NCBI GenBank assembly: GCA_037127315.1
Contig: JBBBDQ010000351.1
Coordinates: 143,501 to 207,500 of the forward strand
DNA: 64,000 bases
Direction: 5' to 3'
DNA from: Ascarosepion bandense
Taxonomy: Eukaryota > Mollusca > Cephalopoda > Sepiida > Sepiidae
This document shows, piece by piece, positions 25,227 through 40,200 of this stretch (the stretch's first letter is position 1; each line of letters opens with the position of its first letter). Both the position numbers and the translations under genes were made by a program. A model generated the notes under the pieces. That model did no database searches. It saw only the letters and a list, made by a program, of their open reading frames with translations, and was not told where the DNA came from.

Positions 25227-28200
25227 AAGGTTCAAATTGGTTAGTATTGAATTATTAGAAATGTTATTATAATATGAAAGTGTATATAACAAATAGTAAC
25301 CAAACTTTATGACAACCAGGACCTTGAATAAACAGATAAAAATAAATTTAGCAGAAGAAAACAAAAATGTATGAGTTTGAATATTTAAAGCGTGAAGACT
25401 TTTCAGAATCTTGCAATGATTGTATTTCCAATACCTTTGTAATGCCATCAAAGAAGGCTTTTCGGGCTAAAGTGGCTGGGCCATCAACAGTGCGACCATC
25501 ATCATCAGGTCCCCAACTTGCACTGTATACATGTATGTGTTGAGGATTATGACTTAAAGATTGGGCTTCCACAGAATCCGTTACATCACCATCAAGCATT
25601 CGAACACCTGTACAAATAGAAACAGTATATAAAGTTAATCAGATTACAGTAACTAAATTCACAAAGCAAAACTTGGAAACTTTTCCCCTTTAATCAAATT
25701 TTATGCATTGTGCATTTAGATATTGTTTTATTTAATATATTAGATTATCTATTTAAAATGATGGAGATGAGGGGGTACTGAAAAGTTCTCAGCCTAACCA
25801 GGAAATGAATAAAAAAAAATTATGAGATTTGGTAATTTGGTCAAATTTTTGAAAGTGGGTCAAGCTGAAAAAGTTTCACCACTTTCTGATTTATATTAGG
25901 AAAAAATAAAGCATAGACTATTGTCTTCATCTTCATTGTTGCTATTAGTATGCTTTGGCTGTTGTGCCTTCTGGTGTTGCTCTGTATCAATCTGGGTAAC
26001 CTACAGAGAATTCTGAACTGAACCCTTTATTTAATCTACAGGGGGTAGACTGTTCTTGTCCATGTCTAGGGATATCTCGCTTATGTTTTATTTATATTAA
26101 TGCTTATTTCATTGCTTCCCACTTTTCCACTTAGTTCAGGTACACACTACCCAGTCCAATGATTAAACTCACAATCACTATGTCACCAAATCCACAAACC
26201 AATGTTTTAATTCACAAAGATTACTTTAATCCATAGGACCATTCAATGTAGTAAACTTGGAGTCTTAAACCTAACCTGCCTGCTGATTAATACTGCAACT
26301 GCTGCTGTCCATCATGTTTTGATTGCTGCTGAAGATTTGCTGTCATTTATTCTTCTTTATTAGCATCTCCCACATTATATTTATTTCTATACTAGGCTTA
26401 TTAAGGAGGTCCTCATAACCTAGCATATGCGTCAATTTTTCCTTTATGGTACCAAGACTATGAATTTAAGTGCAGTACTTGATTGGCAGCAAGGTCTCAT
26501 CCATCATTTTACACTTGAAATGGTGAGATGTAACTAAGTTCTATGCTAACAGCTTCTTCTCTCACATTTCTCACTTGTGAAAGTCTTCTAGTTCTTGCTT
26601 TCCAGTCAACTTTGATTTTGAAAAATTTAAATGCAATGTCAGTCATTATCTTAATTTCTATTCTTTTATTGTTCTCTCTCTTTAATGGTGTTGTTTTTAT
26701 CTTCTTATATTCTCTCACACTCAGTAACCTTCTTGTGTCTTAGTGGCTTTATTGGCTTGCTTGGGGGAGAAATGATTAAAAATATGTTGACTAATTAATG
26801 TTTAACAAATTGGAAGATTTTGTTTTTCTTTTAGTGATAAATGAAAATAGAGCATATCATCAACTCCCCCACCAAAAAAAGCAAAGATTTTGTAGAAAAA
26901 ATGAGTGGTGATTGTATCAACAATAAAAGTGTGTGTGTGTGTGTGTGTGTATACTATGTCTGCACATATTTACAAATAGTTTTAAAAGATTTCTTATGGG
27001 CTTATTAACAAACACAAAATATATTCTAACAAGCAAGTTTTATACAAAAACCTTTCAAGTAAAACTCCACTGAATTTGTGTTTTATTTTTTATTCCATGA
27101 AGAAAAAAAAAATGTTTTCATGACAACAAAAATGAAAAATCTGTTGCATGTAAATCTGGATGAACATAAACATACCTCCAATACTGGCATCAAATGCTAC
27201 ACCCACATTGCATATCATGTTGTCTCTCTCAGCTGCCACTTCTCCTGCACACCGGGTGCCATGTCTACAAGAGACAAGCCATAGAAATAATAAGTAAGCA
27301 ATATTCTCACATTTCACATTGAGTCAAAAAAAAAAATTTACCAAGACACAGAAACTGTCTAAAAATAATTCTTCCAGTTTCAGAACATTCAAAGTTTATA
27401 AAGTTCATATTTTAAGATATTTAGAAAGAATAAAAAGTTTAAAAAAAGTCACTTACATGGTATCGATCACAGATGGAAAGAGAAATAACTAAGTTTGGCA
27501 TCAATGACTAACAAACTCTGCTTGTCATTCATAATTTTCTTAACTGCTGTGATTTTTCTGTATATAATGAGCTGGGTGTTTGATTTATTTCTCTTGTCGT
27601 CGTCATCTTGCGGCCATTGAGATAGAACTCATTACACCCCTCCAGTATTCCCTATGCTTTTGGAACCCTGGCGCAGTTTTGTAGTGAAATTCATAATCTT
27701 GTCAAATAGCTGAATACTTGATGCTTTGCCAGGGCTACCTAGGGTGTTTTTATTGTGACACCAACACTAGATGGGTTGCCTCCAGGCCCCATCCTGTTAT
27801 TTAACCCATAACTGGAGGGAAGTGACGGATTAATACCTTTCCCAAAGGTACCAGTGCTTAAGTGAATGCAGGGTACTCAACTGGAATTCAAACTCGGCTC
27901 ACTGATTTCTCTTTCCAAGCCGATATGCACTGTACTACAATGCACATCTGTCACTGAATGATTTCTCTCAGCACCAACACTCCAGTCAATATTTGATAAT
28001 GTGGGGAGCTAGGATGAAAAGGTTTTAGTCCAACTCACTTCCAAAAATTTGCTCAAATGATGAAGCATCAGAATTTCTAGGATTTATAGAATTTCTTGGT
28101 TGGGCTGACAACATCTAATAGAATGCAAGAGGTTCATTTAATGTATTGTGAGCTTGTTCAGAGTATGGAGTTCAACCAAATAACATTTTCTTAATACAAA

Positions 28201-31200
28201 TCAACACACGAACAGTAAATTGGTACCAGTAGCACCCATCATTCAAATATTTCTTCAGAAAACTGAATTCTTTGTGCTACTACTGTTATCAGAACATGAA
28301 GCCATACTCAAAAAGGAAGGGTGAGAAGTCTGGCCAATAATCTATCAGAAGAGACATTAACCTGTATGCACCTATCAGAATCTACCTTAATGATATTGTG
28401 TTTGTGTGGAAGCAAATTGAACGGGATAGCTAATTAGCTATCATTACTACCTTATTGGATAGGAACTTCATAGACTGTACACATGGAAAAGGCTGTAGAA
28501 TTGCTCAGCCAGCAATATTGTGATCACAGCATTAGCAAAACAAAGATTGATTGATTGGCTTGTTTTACGGCAAATCAACCCTTTATGGGTCATTTAATGC
28601 CGAAACATTAGTTGTAGTAGGATGGGTGGAAATTAAATGTTACTTATGATTCAGAGGAACTTTTTGACTATATCTTATTGTATAGTTTCATCTCTCTTAG
28701 GAATCTGAGAATATTTTTAGGGTCAACCTTGTTGAAAATATCCCTTAAGATTATTTTCTTGATAGTGTTTTAGTCGGGTCTCTTCAAGGTCTATTCAGCT
28801 TGTCAGTATATGGTGTACTGTGTAGGGTTCTTGGCTTGGTATGCAGATTTGTACTACTTCTTTCAGGAAGTATGAGTGGGTGATATAGGTGTGTCCTATT
28901 CGGAGTCTAGCCATTATCACTTCTTCTCTTCTTGGTATCCTTTTATTGGTTTCTTTTTTTCTGATAGTTTGTGTCACTTGGTGTAGTTCATTGTCAGTAC
29001 AGGAGTTTCATAGCAAGACAAAGAACAAGTTCAACTGTCCAAATAAGTCTTGAAATTCAAGAGCTATTTGGAAAGGCCTTTTTGACTGAATTAATTTTGT
29101 GTCTACTCAATGAACCAAATTAATCTATACTAATTGCACTACTACTCATGAAAAAAAGAAAAGAAAATGGCAAAGGGAAAAAATTGTTAATGTGGCCTGT
29201 TAGCCTGAAGACCGACTGGCTTCACTCATTTGAATTCCTTTTAATTTCCCAGCAATGAAAATCATAAGCAAATAAATTTAATCATGAAGAGCACAAATAA
29301 AAATGAAATTTTTTGCATTTTTGCAATTCATCTCTCTTGATGACCTGAGAGTTCAATATTTTCAATGACAATTATTGATTAGAAGAATGAGCCAATCATT
29401 GTAAAGAGAATGAGATGAGTTTAAAGGATTAAGAACAAGTTACGATTCTTATGTTGTTAATTCATTACAAAGAAAAAAAAAAAAAATCACCAAGTAGAAA
29501 AACCGGTTGACCTATTTACAAAAGAAATTAAGAACAGGAGAAATTTGTTTGGTTGGTCAATCAATAGTAGTGTGGGTGTGCTAGGGGATGCATATTTACT
29601 CAAAAATTTAGTTTAATCATTCATAGTGGCTATTGCTGTGACATAAATGCCATTAGCAAGAAGAATCACTGATAACATAAACAATGGATAAGAAAGAATC
29701 AATTCCATGAATTCAACAGGAAGTCAAAAACAAACGCTAAGGGGATTTTCTTTTACTGGGGATGGGGGGCAAGTCACTGAAATGAGTTGCTTATATTTGC
29801 AATGGAATATCAGTTATAGAAGAAACACAAAATAAAATTGTTAAAAGAAACAGAAACCAAAAATGTTTATCAGCAATTAATATTTGATACCTTAGTTTTG
29901 ATTCAATCCCTTTTCTTCAGGTTACGTTTTTCTTATCTGAATAAATCTGCTTATATGGACACAGAAAAAGTTTATGGAAATAACAAGGTTAAATTTCAAT
30001 CATGCTGCTTTCAAACTTTATCAATTTTTGTAAGATTTGGTTTTCCCTCATGACCAAAAGAATAATACTGCTGTGGAGGAGAATGCAAAGTTTTCTAAAT
30101 AATGACATTGTGAAGATTTGATTTCAAAAACATTCACAAAATCTACTGCATAGAACACACACACACAAAAAAAAAAAAAAAATTGGCATATTTGTATTTA
30201 GGTTTAGACTAGAAATAATGTGTTAAAAGGACTCTTAAATTACAATTGGCTCTGTAACTAAAACCTTTAAAAGAAGATGTTTCATTATATGGTTATATTG
30301 GAAACCAGTTTCATTTATTATAAATGTTTTCAAGACAGGATCAATTGTTATCTTGACTTAATGTTTTTTTCAGTTTTCTATTCAGAAAGTATCGAACATA
30401 AGAAAATGCAAAGCAACAAAGATTTTGGTATTTTAAAAGTATAATGTAATAACAAAATTACTTAAACATCATTTTTGACAGAATGGCTAAAATAGTATAT
30501 GTACGCAAGTTGACGTGAAAGTTTATAGGCTGAAAACATTAAGAATGTAAGTAGACATACAAATTGGTAGATTAAAAGACACCCAAGTGTATCAGAATAT
30601 AACAGCTGGACAACTAGCTGTATATAAGACGATAAATTTTTTTAAATTGAAAATAATTGTTAAATTTTCCAAAATTGACATAATATAAGTGCTAAAAAAG
30701 AAAGAAAAAGGGAACCAAATATTTGAAAATTTGAAGGCAAAACTGTTGTTAGTTGGTCAGAACACAAATAACAGAAACAAATCAGAATTAATCTTGGTGA
30801 ATATTTCTGGATCCTTTTCAGAATTTAAATAAAAAGAAAAAATTATTAGCTTATTTTCCTAACTCCTTAAAATCCAAAAGACAGCATTTCTTTAAAGTTT
30901 TAATTTTCTGATCTGACCTGAACAATTGGATACCAAATTCTATAATAATGCAGCCTTAAACAAATATTACAAGATAACCATATATAATAGTTTGTTTCTT
31001 AAGCAAGCTTTTTCTTTTGCATTGTTTAAATTGGATCCACCAAGTAAATAAAACCATATCGAAAATTTACAAAAGTGTATAAAGTTGATTATTCCACCAT
31101 TAAAGAAAAATAAATATTAACAGAAAGGAAAAGAACTATTAGGTGTAGAGCTAAGCTGGTTAATTTAAGAAAATATCATATTGGTTAGAGCATCAAAGTT

Positions 31201-34200
31201 CTGATGATGAGGTCAAATTTTGAGTCTCATGATGGTTGATTTGTCAGGGAAGATGATTTTGAAGCCTTGAAAAATGATCTCAACTTGCAGCATGTATAGG
31301 AAGCACCTGAAAACTGTACCATGAGTTTAATCAAGCTATGTGAATGAAATTGGATGAATGAAACTACTTGGAAATCGTCAATGGTTGTGTTAGTACAAAA
31401 TCCCTAGTCATTATAACTGAGGGTTTGAGTGCACTGGCCTTGTTGGGTCAATTATTTAAAAACCCTGCAATATACGGAATAAAATTCAAACTCTTTCCAT
31501 TTTTAATGTCAGCAATAATCCATGCATTACAAAAAAAATAAAGAAAAAAAATGGAATGGTTATTGTACTTTTGGAGGCAAATTTTTAAAAATCCAACAGG
31601 AAAGCTGAAAAATATATCAAATTGAAAGAATTTTTGAAAACAAAACATTCTATTGTTTTAAGTAGAAACAATCTTGGCCTTACCTGTTTTCATTTGTATA
31701 ATCATAACGTGGTGTTGGGTCAGGATCGTGGTCATTAACATCATAACTTGCTTGATCATCCTAGAAAACAGAAATTTATTAATAAGAAATTTTACGGAAA
31801 CTCAGATCAACAGAAATTACACTTGAATTCACAAGCATCATATATAAAACCAAAATAGGTGCATTCCACCATTGGAAAATGGCTAACAAGCTAGCTTAGC
31901 AGACCATAACTATTGTGTAGAGAGTTAGATCCTCATTAGCCACCTCGCACTTGTAGCTTTGTGTCAACTAAAACCAAGCTTAGTAAATACCTACAAACCA
32001 AGAGTAAAAAATTAGGTATAAAATTTTCCAAGAGGAAATTATGGTAGAATCAGATATTAATATTTCTTCTTGTTGATTAGATTACTTCTGTCATTTATAC
32101 AATTAATATCTAATTTCTGTTATGATCTATTCTTTGTAAAAGTAAATTAATTTTTTTTAAAGCTGCATATATTGGAAGTTATTGCATAGACTACAGACAA
32201 AGTTTGAATTCTATCAATGATAATTAGATACATGCAGATATTCACTCATTTGGAAAAAGAAAAAAAAAATTTAAAAGAAAAACCAAAACAGAAAACAATA
32301 TTGTTGAAAAATTTGGAATGACAATCATGTAACAATAAGTTTGTGCTAAGGCAGAAGAAAAAGTTTGTTTATTTGAAAAAACTTGAAGTTAAAATAAAAG
32401 GTAATGAAATATTCTCTCTTTCAAAAGTAATCACATGAAAATCACCTTTTCAGAAGCAGAAAGTAATGATTAAAATAAATTTCGTTTGTTTCCAGTCAAA
32501 GTTAAATTTCATTTTTGTTTAAATTCTTTAATTGTAAGTGGTTTTCATGTATTTTTTATTTTTTTCTGTCATTGAATTCTTAAATGAATATTTGCTCTCA
32601 CATGGATTTTCTAACTTGTTAGAAAAGTTTCTTGCATTAGGGACTAAATATTAATTTTTAATTTTCTGTTTTGATATAGATCTGCCATTCCCTTTCCTAG
32701 ATAAATGACCCCGACCCCTAACTTCTCCAGCCAGTGTGGCATATATAGGGTAGTTAGTTTGGTTTTTACAAAAAAAAAAAAACAAAAAAAACTGAACTTG
32801 TCCATGGAAATGAATTATCATTTTCATTTAACTAAATTAACTGACTCTCCAATTCTGGGCTGTGATGTTTTTCCTTTCTCTTCTTTTTCTAAGATCCTAT
32901 CATTTTGGTGGTGTCCAGCATCTCCAAATCTGGGCTGTTTGTTTTTTTGTCTTTGTTTTGTTATTTACTGCTGGCCCAAGTTCTCTACTGAACCAGCATG
33001 TGACCTTCTGACTTTTACTCAATCGAAACTGAATAAATAAATTTTTTTTAAATTGGAGTAGATAGACCCTACTATCATCTGGTTGACACTCTTCTCACTT
33101 TTATTGAACAGGAGTAGAAGCTCATCCCTTGTTTCCTGTTGAGGAAGTGGTCCGTGGTTCTTTTTCTCTTCTCAGACCTTAGTATTGATGCTCTTGCAAT
33201 TTTTCTGTGATATTTGTGGTTGGAGGCAACGTCTCTTCATTGTGAAGGTACTGGGTTTGCAGTTTTCTGTTTGCTGCTTCTGACTGGTAGTTAGGAGACC
33301 TAAATCTTGTGTAGCATTGAGAGAGTGGCTGCTCTGATCAACATATGCATAATATTGGGGTTCTTGCAGTGCCATGACAAGCATGGATAGGTGTCCCTGC
33401 AAATGCTTCCAGTGGGCAACCCTGAGGCCATATTATGCAGCAGTCAGCACCAGCACCCTTCCTGCAAATGTCACAGTCAATGACTGTCTGCTACCTCTAC
33501 TTGAGGTCTCTCCTTACCAACAACACAAAAATGAATAATAGCAGCTCAAAAAACACAGTTAAGCCTGCTAAACCAAAATCACCTAAACCACTCAACATTG
33601 CCTTCATGAACATATGTGGTGTGTGTACTAACTTCTACTGTGCGGAATCTTTCTTCCACAAAAAATTCCCTGACATCTTCGTGCTTTGCGAAACTAATTT
33701 TAACCCCCCAATCCCTACTCTGACTTCTCAATTCCTGGCTACCTTCCCTTCTTAAGGAAGGACTCCACTGTCCATATGCATGGTCTGGGGGTTTATGTCA
33801 GTGAACACCTCCCTCTAGTTAGAGTGACTTCTCTCGAATCTCCTGACCACTCATACATGTGTCTCCCTCTTTCACTACTAAAATTTGTTAGCTATCTTTT
33901 CTTTCTGTACCATACCCCTTTCTCTCCTAACTGCTCCCCGCTAAAGAGTTTCTCTGACAATATAGATAAGGCTATTTCCTCCCACCCACTCGCTAACATA
34001 TTTGTGTTCAGTGATTTTAATGCCCACCCTCCCAAGTGGCTTAAAAACTGTCATCAATCCTGCTGGCATTCATGTCACGAACTTTGCAATTACTCAATCT
34101 CTTATGCAATCCCCAGTATCCCTACAGGACATGCTTCTCTGCTAGATCTCTGCTTCACCTCTGTTCCTGACACTTGCCAAGCCTTGTCGCTTTGCCTTCT

Positions 34201-37200
34201 TGGAAACTCCAATCATGCTGTCGCTTCCATTAATATTTCTTTCCACTTCCACTGATCCTCAAGAACCTCCGACCAACAAAATTTCTTACAGCTATGAAAG
34301 AGCAAACTGGGATTCATTCCTTGATTTCCTATGTGACGTACCTCGGGAAAAAGTGTTTAGCCTTTCTGTTGAGGACTGTGCATTTGAGGTCTTTTCCTAG
34401 GTGAAAGTTCCACCTAAACCCCATTTGTCCCCCTGGTTCTTGCCTGCCTGCTCTGCCGCCATTACCCACAGGAATCACTTCTTCTGGCTATATCGAAGCC
34501 ACATGTCTGACCACAATAGGCACCTATTTGCTTCTGCTTGCAATGAGTGTAAGAGGATCTTAAATGATGCTAAGCTGTTGTTTGCTGAGAGAATGAAGCA
34601 GCATATCGCAGCCTGCAAGTTCAGCTCCAAAGACTACTGGAGGCTCTGCAAATGTGTGCTAAACAACAGCAAATCCTCTAGCCCTCTTATAACCAATAAA
34701 TTTGAGGTCCTCACATCCACTGCGAACACGGCTGAGTGCTTTGTTCACAGATTTTTCCTCCAACTTCACATTTGACTCGTCTGGAGTATCTGCACCCGAC
34801 TTCCCTCTTAGAACTGAGGCTCAACTGAGAAATGTTTACATAATCTGGTCTCTAAGATAATTTCAAAACTTGACCCCCATAAGGTAAGTGGAGGTGACAG
34901 GATCCCGGTCATTGTCTTGAAGAAATGTGCTCCTGAACACTTCCCTGTCCTCTCTAAACTCTATAATTACTGCTTCTTTGCTTCCTGTTTTCCTGCCTGC
35001 TGGAAGTCATCTTCTGTGGTTCCTGTATTTAAGAACTCAGAAGAACCCTCAGACCTCTCTATCACCCAATCAGCTTCATACCAATTTTCGGCAAAGTGTT
35101 TGTGGCTATAATCAATGCTGAAATAGTTCAACATCTCACCGCCCATAAACTATTCTAAGACAGGTAGCATGGCTTCTGCTTTGCCAGTTCTACTGCTGAT
35201 TTGCTAATGACCATCACCAAGTACATATACCAGGCCCTTGATAAGAATGGCAAAGCTTGAGCTGTTGCCCTGGATATCTCCAAAGCATTTGACAGGATCT
35301 GGCATGCCAACCTTCTGCACAAGCTACAGGGCTATGGTATCACTGGACGCTTGCTTGGTTTGATCCAATCATTCCTATCAAACTGCATAATGAAGGTCAT
35401 CTTGAACAGGCACACCTCCAGATCCTATCACACAAATGTGGGAGTCCCCCAGGGCTCCATCCTAAGCCTGACGCTCTTTCTAATCTTCATCTCCCTGATG
35501 TGATCAAATCCCAAGTAGGCATTTATGCTGATGACACCACTGTTTACTCCTGCCTCAGTCAGAAATCTACCAAAAATGAAGCTGCTTTTCATCAACCACG
35601 ATAGACAGCCCCTCCTTGACCTCACTCTCTCAGCTAACCTCAAGTGGAACGACTACATTAAATCAATAGCTAAATCTACTGCTAGGAAGGTTGGGTCACT
35701 GTGTCTGGCCAGGAAGTTTTTCTCACCTAAATCCATCTTGCACACATACAAATTAACCATCTGCTCATGCACTGAATATTGTCATCATATCTGGTCAGGC
35801 ACTCCTGCTATTTATCTGGGGGGTTCTCAACAGGCTTCAGAAGAGAATCTGTAATGTAATCTATCCTGACCTGGCATCTCAACTCCAGCCACCTTTTCAT
35901 CGACGAGATGTGACTTCTTTTTGTCTCTTCTACAAATATTTTCATAGCTTCTGTTCTGACGAGCTTAGCTCCCTGGTGACCCCTCTACAAGAATTCACTT
36001 AAGCAACCAGACTGGCAACAAAATTCCACCCTTTTACAGTCAAAATGACCAAATGCAACCTCTACTTTTACTCTAACAGCTTCTTTTCTCACGCTTCCTG
36101 CCTCATGCTTCCCTATACTTGCTTCCCTGAGAGCTACAATCTCCAAGAATTTAAATGCAATGTCAATTGCTATCTCTTGTCCCTTTGACTCCCATCCTTC
36201 TCTTATCCTTTCTCCAACACCCACTGAATCTTGCTCTTCTCTCTTTTTCATTCTACTCTCATGCAAATCTCTTCACACCAGTATTTTCATCCTTCCCTTG
36301 CCCATTATCTGACACCCTATGTAACTGGTTCTTTAGTTCCTCTGTTTTCGCTCTCCTCCTCTGTAGCCCTTCACTCTCTTCATATGTAGCCCCTGTGTAC
36401 CAGTTTTCAGTGATCCTTTTGCACATTAAAAAAAGCTATGAAGATATTTAATTATTTTTTCTTTATATTCAAATTGTTTTAAACAACATGGGTTATGAGT
36501 TTGACTAATGATTGAAGCTCCAACATGTTTAACTAAAATTAAAGTTTCAGTTTTGTTTTATTGCATTTTGAACATTAAATAAACTGAAGAATGTTTCCTG
36601 GCAAACTTATAATGTCACCCGCATTCTCAGCACAATCTTAGCCCTAGGTGAATTTGGCATGAGGAAACACATTTTTTAAAAGCAACCTATAGTATCTCAC
36701 AAGTTTGGTTCCAAAGACTACTGGCGGCTCTACAAAAGTGTTAAACAACATCAAACACTTGATCCCTCCTTTATTCAATAAATTTGAGGTCCTCACAGCC
36801 ACAGCAAATAAGGTTTAATGCTTTGCTTACAAATTCTACAACTCCACATTTGACTCATTTGGCCAAACTTTTCACAGAGAACTGAGGCTTATCTGAGTGA
36901 CATATACATAACCCCTTCTCTGGTCTCTAACATAATCTCTAAGTTTGACTCCCATAAGTAGAAGTGGTGGAATTCCAGTCATCATCCAAAAGAAATATGA
37001 ACTTGAACTCTCCCCTGACCTCTCCAAACTCTACAACTATTGCCTCACTGCTTTTTACTTTTCTGCTTGCTGGAAGTCTTCCTCTGTACTTCCAGTTATT
37101 GAAAACTCTGGAGAGTGCTCTGAACCCTCTAATTATTGCCCTATCAGCCTCTTTGGCAAAGTGTTTAAGGCTATTATCAATGCTGAAGTGGTTCATCATC

Positions 37201-40200
37201 TCACATTCCACAACCTATTCTCTGACAAACAGTATAGCTTCTGCTGCAAAGAGAACACTGGCAAATGAAGGTGGGGGAAATTGAGATAAAAATGTATATA
37301 GAAAAGAAAGTTAATGAGCATGGCTTGGCCTTTTCAAATTTTTTCCAAATTTTTTTTCATTTACAACCTAAGAGAGGGCCTGAATAATGTAAATATCAAA
37401 ATAATTTATGTTAAAAGTTTACCTCAGGAATAAAAAAAACAAGAAGCTAATGTATAATGTAAGTAAATTATATACCTAAAGAAAAGGAAAAACAATTATT
37501 ATAAAGAATATTAAAATTTAGATTAATTAGTAAATTAAATTAGAAATAAATCCAAGATGTATCAATACTTGGGTAATATTTCTGATATAGATAAATATAT
37601 TTAAAATTGGATAAAATAATAGAAATTATTTTATAATATATAGCTTCTCCACTTGATGTGGTCAACAAATATGTAAATCAATTTAACTCCTGGCACAAGT
37701 ATTACTGAGTGAATGGACTGTTGTGAAGAATATTTTAGTCAATTTCACTGTTCCACAACTAAAAATGCTCAGTAAGCCCAGCTGACAGATTTAAAAACTG
37801 TTTTTTTTTTCTGTCACAAGTTAGGAGTAAACGGAATGAGATAGCTGCTAAGTGAATTATAACACGACCCCTGGCTAAGTCCAGCCAACCTTTCTGAGCT
37901 TCGATCGATTCCACCCACATTGTATTGTTGATCTCTGATTAGCCAAAGTAGGATTGCTTGTTGTCACTTGACAAGGTTGGCCCAGACATGCGAGGGATTG
38001 GTATATAATGAAAACCATTGTAGTAATAAAAAAGACGAATGATAATGAGGGGAGGGGGCACAAAGTGCAGTGTGACACTTGCTCTCTGGTAGGCCTGCTG
38101 TTTTTCTTTCTTTTTTGGTTGCTTCAAGGAAATGATTTCAGGTTTCCTTTCTTGGTGGGAGGGGGGCGTTACACAGGGCAGTTGTGAAACAGACACCAAC
38201 TAAGTGGCTCCTACTTCCTCTTTGTCAGTTTGACCACCAATCCAAAAAAAATTTGACACACCAATCCTTCAAAAAAAAAAATCATCTTCCCTCCACAGCA
38301 GCGCTGATACCTGCTTTTAATGCCATTCCAAGACAGCCAAAATCTGCATGTGTGCAAATATCATCTCATTTTGAATGAGATAAGAATGCATAAATTGTGT
38401 CTTCAGTAGTGGCCATCTTTCTGTTTTGTTATTATCTTGCAGGCAAGACACGTTTGTGCTCATTTTGAATTCTGAGTTAAGTCATGTCTTTCGTTACAGC
38501 CATATTTAAGACTGCAACGATATTTATGTGTATATATATATATATATATCTGTCAAGTAAATTTTTTTTTAAAGATTACAAGCAAGTCAAAGTTAAAAAA
38601 AATCAGTTGTCTTATTTCAGTAGCATGAAAATATTTGTGTTCTATTATCTCCACGGCACGATGGTTTATTCAACTTCCAACTGGTTGAATTTGGACTGAC
38701 TGTCTCTTGCAATATTTCTTTTTCTTTCTCTCTCTCTTGTGGCAGGCTGTTTCAGCTAGTTTGCTTCAATTCATTGCTGGTTCTGACTCACTGAATTTTG
38801 TTTTCCACCCCAGTTTTATTTAAAACACCAAAAACTGGGGTGTTGAAGTCAAGGACTGGATTGCTATTCCCCCCTCCCTATACACGTCCTAGGATCTTGA
38901 AATCTAAGTGATATCATCTAACCATTTCAACTTCCAATAGAAGGGGGAAAAAAAAAACTTACTCCCTGTTATTGCTTGCCTGTTCTTATCAGCTGTCCTG
39001 GCAATCAGTAAACAGGAAATCCTCAAGGCAGTATTTTAACCTAGGGTTACATATTGTCAAAACTCATTTGACAATATTTGGACTACACTTAGGTAACTAG
39101 CTTTGATAAATTTCATTACTTCTACCAACAAAAGCAAATCTGCACTCAGTGAATCCGAATCTGTATTTTTCACTTTTTTATCACTTTGGCTACTTTTCTT
39201 GATGAAAATAGTTGTACTCTCCAACTTTTAGAGAAATCTCTTAATCTTGAAAATCACCTAAAATTAATACAAGCCATCTGAAAATAGGGCTACAGAGTGA
39301 TTTTTTGAGAAATTCATTTTTTTCCTTTTACAGTTTGCATGTGATATTCACTTCTGCAGTCCATACAATATCAGGACAAGATTAAAAAATAGTTCCACTC
39401 TTTGGAAACCAGGCTCCTAAATCAAGCCTCCCTCGAGAGAGAATATGACCAAGATTTGTGTGTATTGTATTTTATATAATTTCAGCAAAGATAACAGAAG
39501 AAAGACAAGCCAGGCTGGAAGAACATTGGAAGGCTGTAATCTGGCGGGAGAGATTTGTTCTGGTTAGATTTTTGTTTAATGGCTTGTCAACTCTGAAGGG
39601 TGAATTTACACTAACCAAGTGAATACATATATTACATATATATTTTTCTTCTTTCCTCCCCAAGAGTTTGAGGGGCTTAGTTAGGTAGCTATAATTCATT
39701 TTAAAATAGCTTGTGTGATCTGTCAACTTAAACTATTTAAACTAGTCCTATTTATATACCCAGAAATTAACAATTTTTAAAAGAATTTAAAAATTATTAT
39801 CTCTTTTAGAAACCCTATTATCTGGCCAGGGGCAACATCTTTAAACAATATTCTTTCATTTATAACATTGTAGTAATTTATGTTTAAGATTGATAGCTTT
39901 TGCATCCAATCAGAATGTGATTAACTGTCACTATGATTGCAATGGGCAAATCAAGGTACATCCTAAGGTCTTCTTAGGTGTACATGAGTTAGTAATGTAT
40001 ATCCAATATGAACAGTTGGGACAGTGTTCTCCATTCACCCTTTTTTAGTAGTTTTGCATTTTTCTGTTTGATGCTTGGTTGGTATTTGTAATGTTTCTTT
40101 TTTGGGAATCTGTCCCATAGTGCTCGTCATTTTTTAGGAAATTGTTGATTTTCTTTGTAAAATCAGTATACGGAATTTGTATCTATCTATATTTCTGAGA

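Larger units (their letters stand above)
33045..36435 (+). mobile_element. family 1 LINE (jockey-like), longest copy
   Basis: About 3.4 kb with 5' leader-like sequence, APE endonuclease, reverse transcriptase and 3' UTR. It ends GCACATTAAAAAAAGC. The 3' end matches all family 1 tails in the window. Frames are broken in many places, so it is inactive. Left boundary uncertain. Confidence 0.85.
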
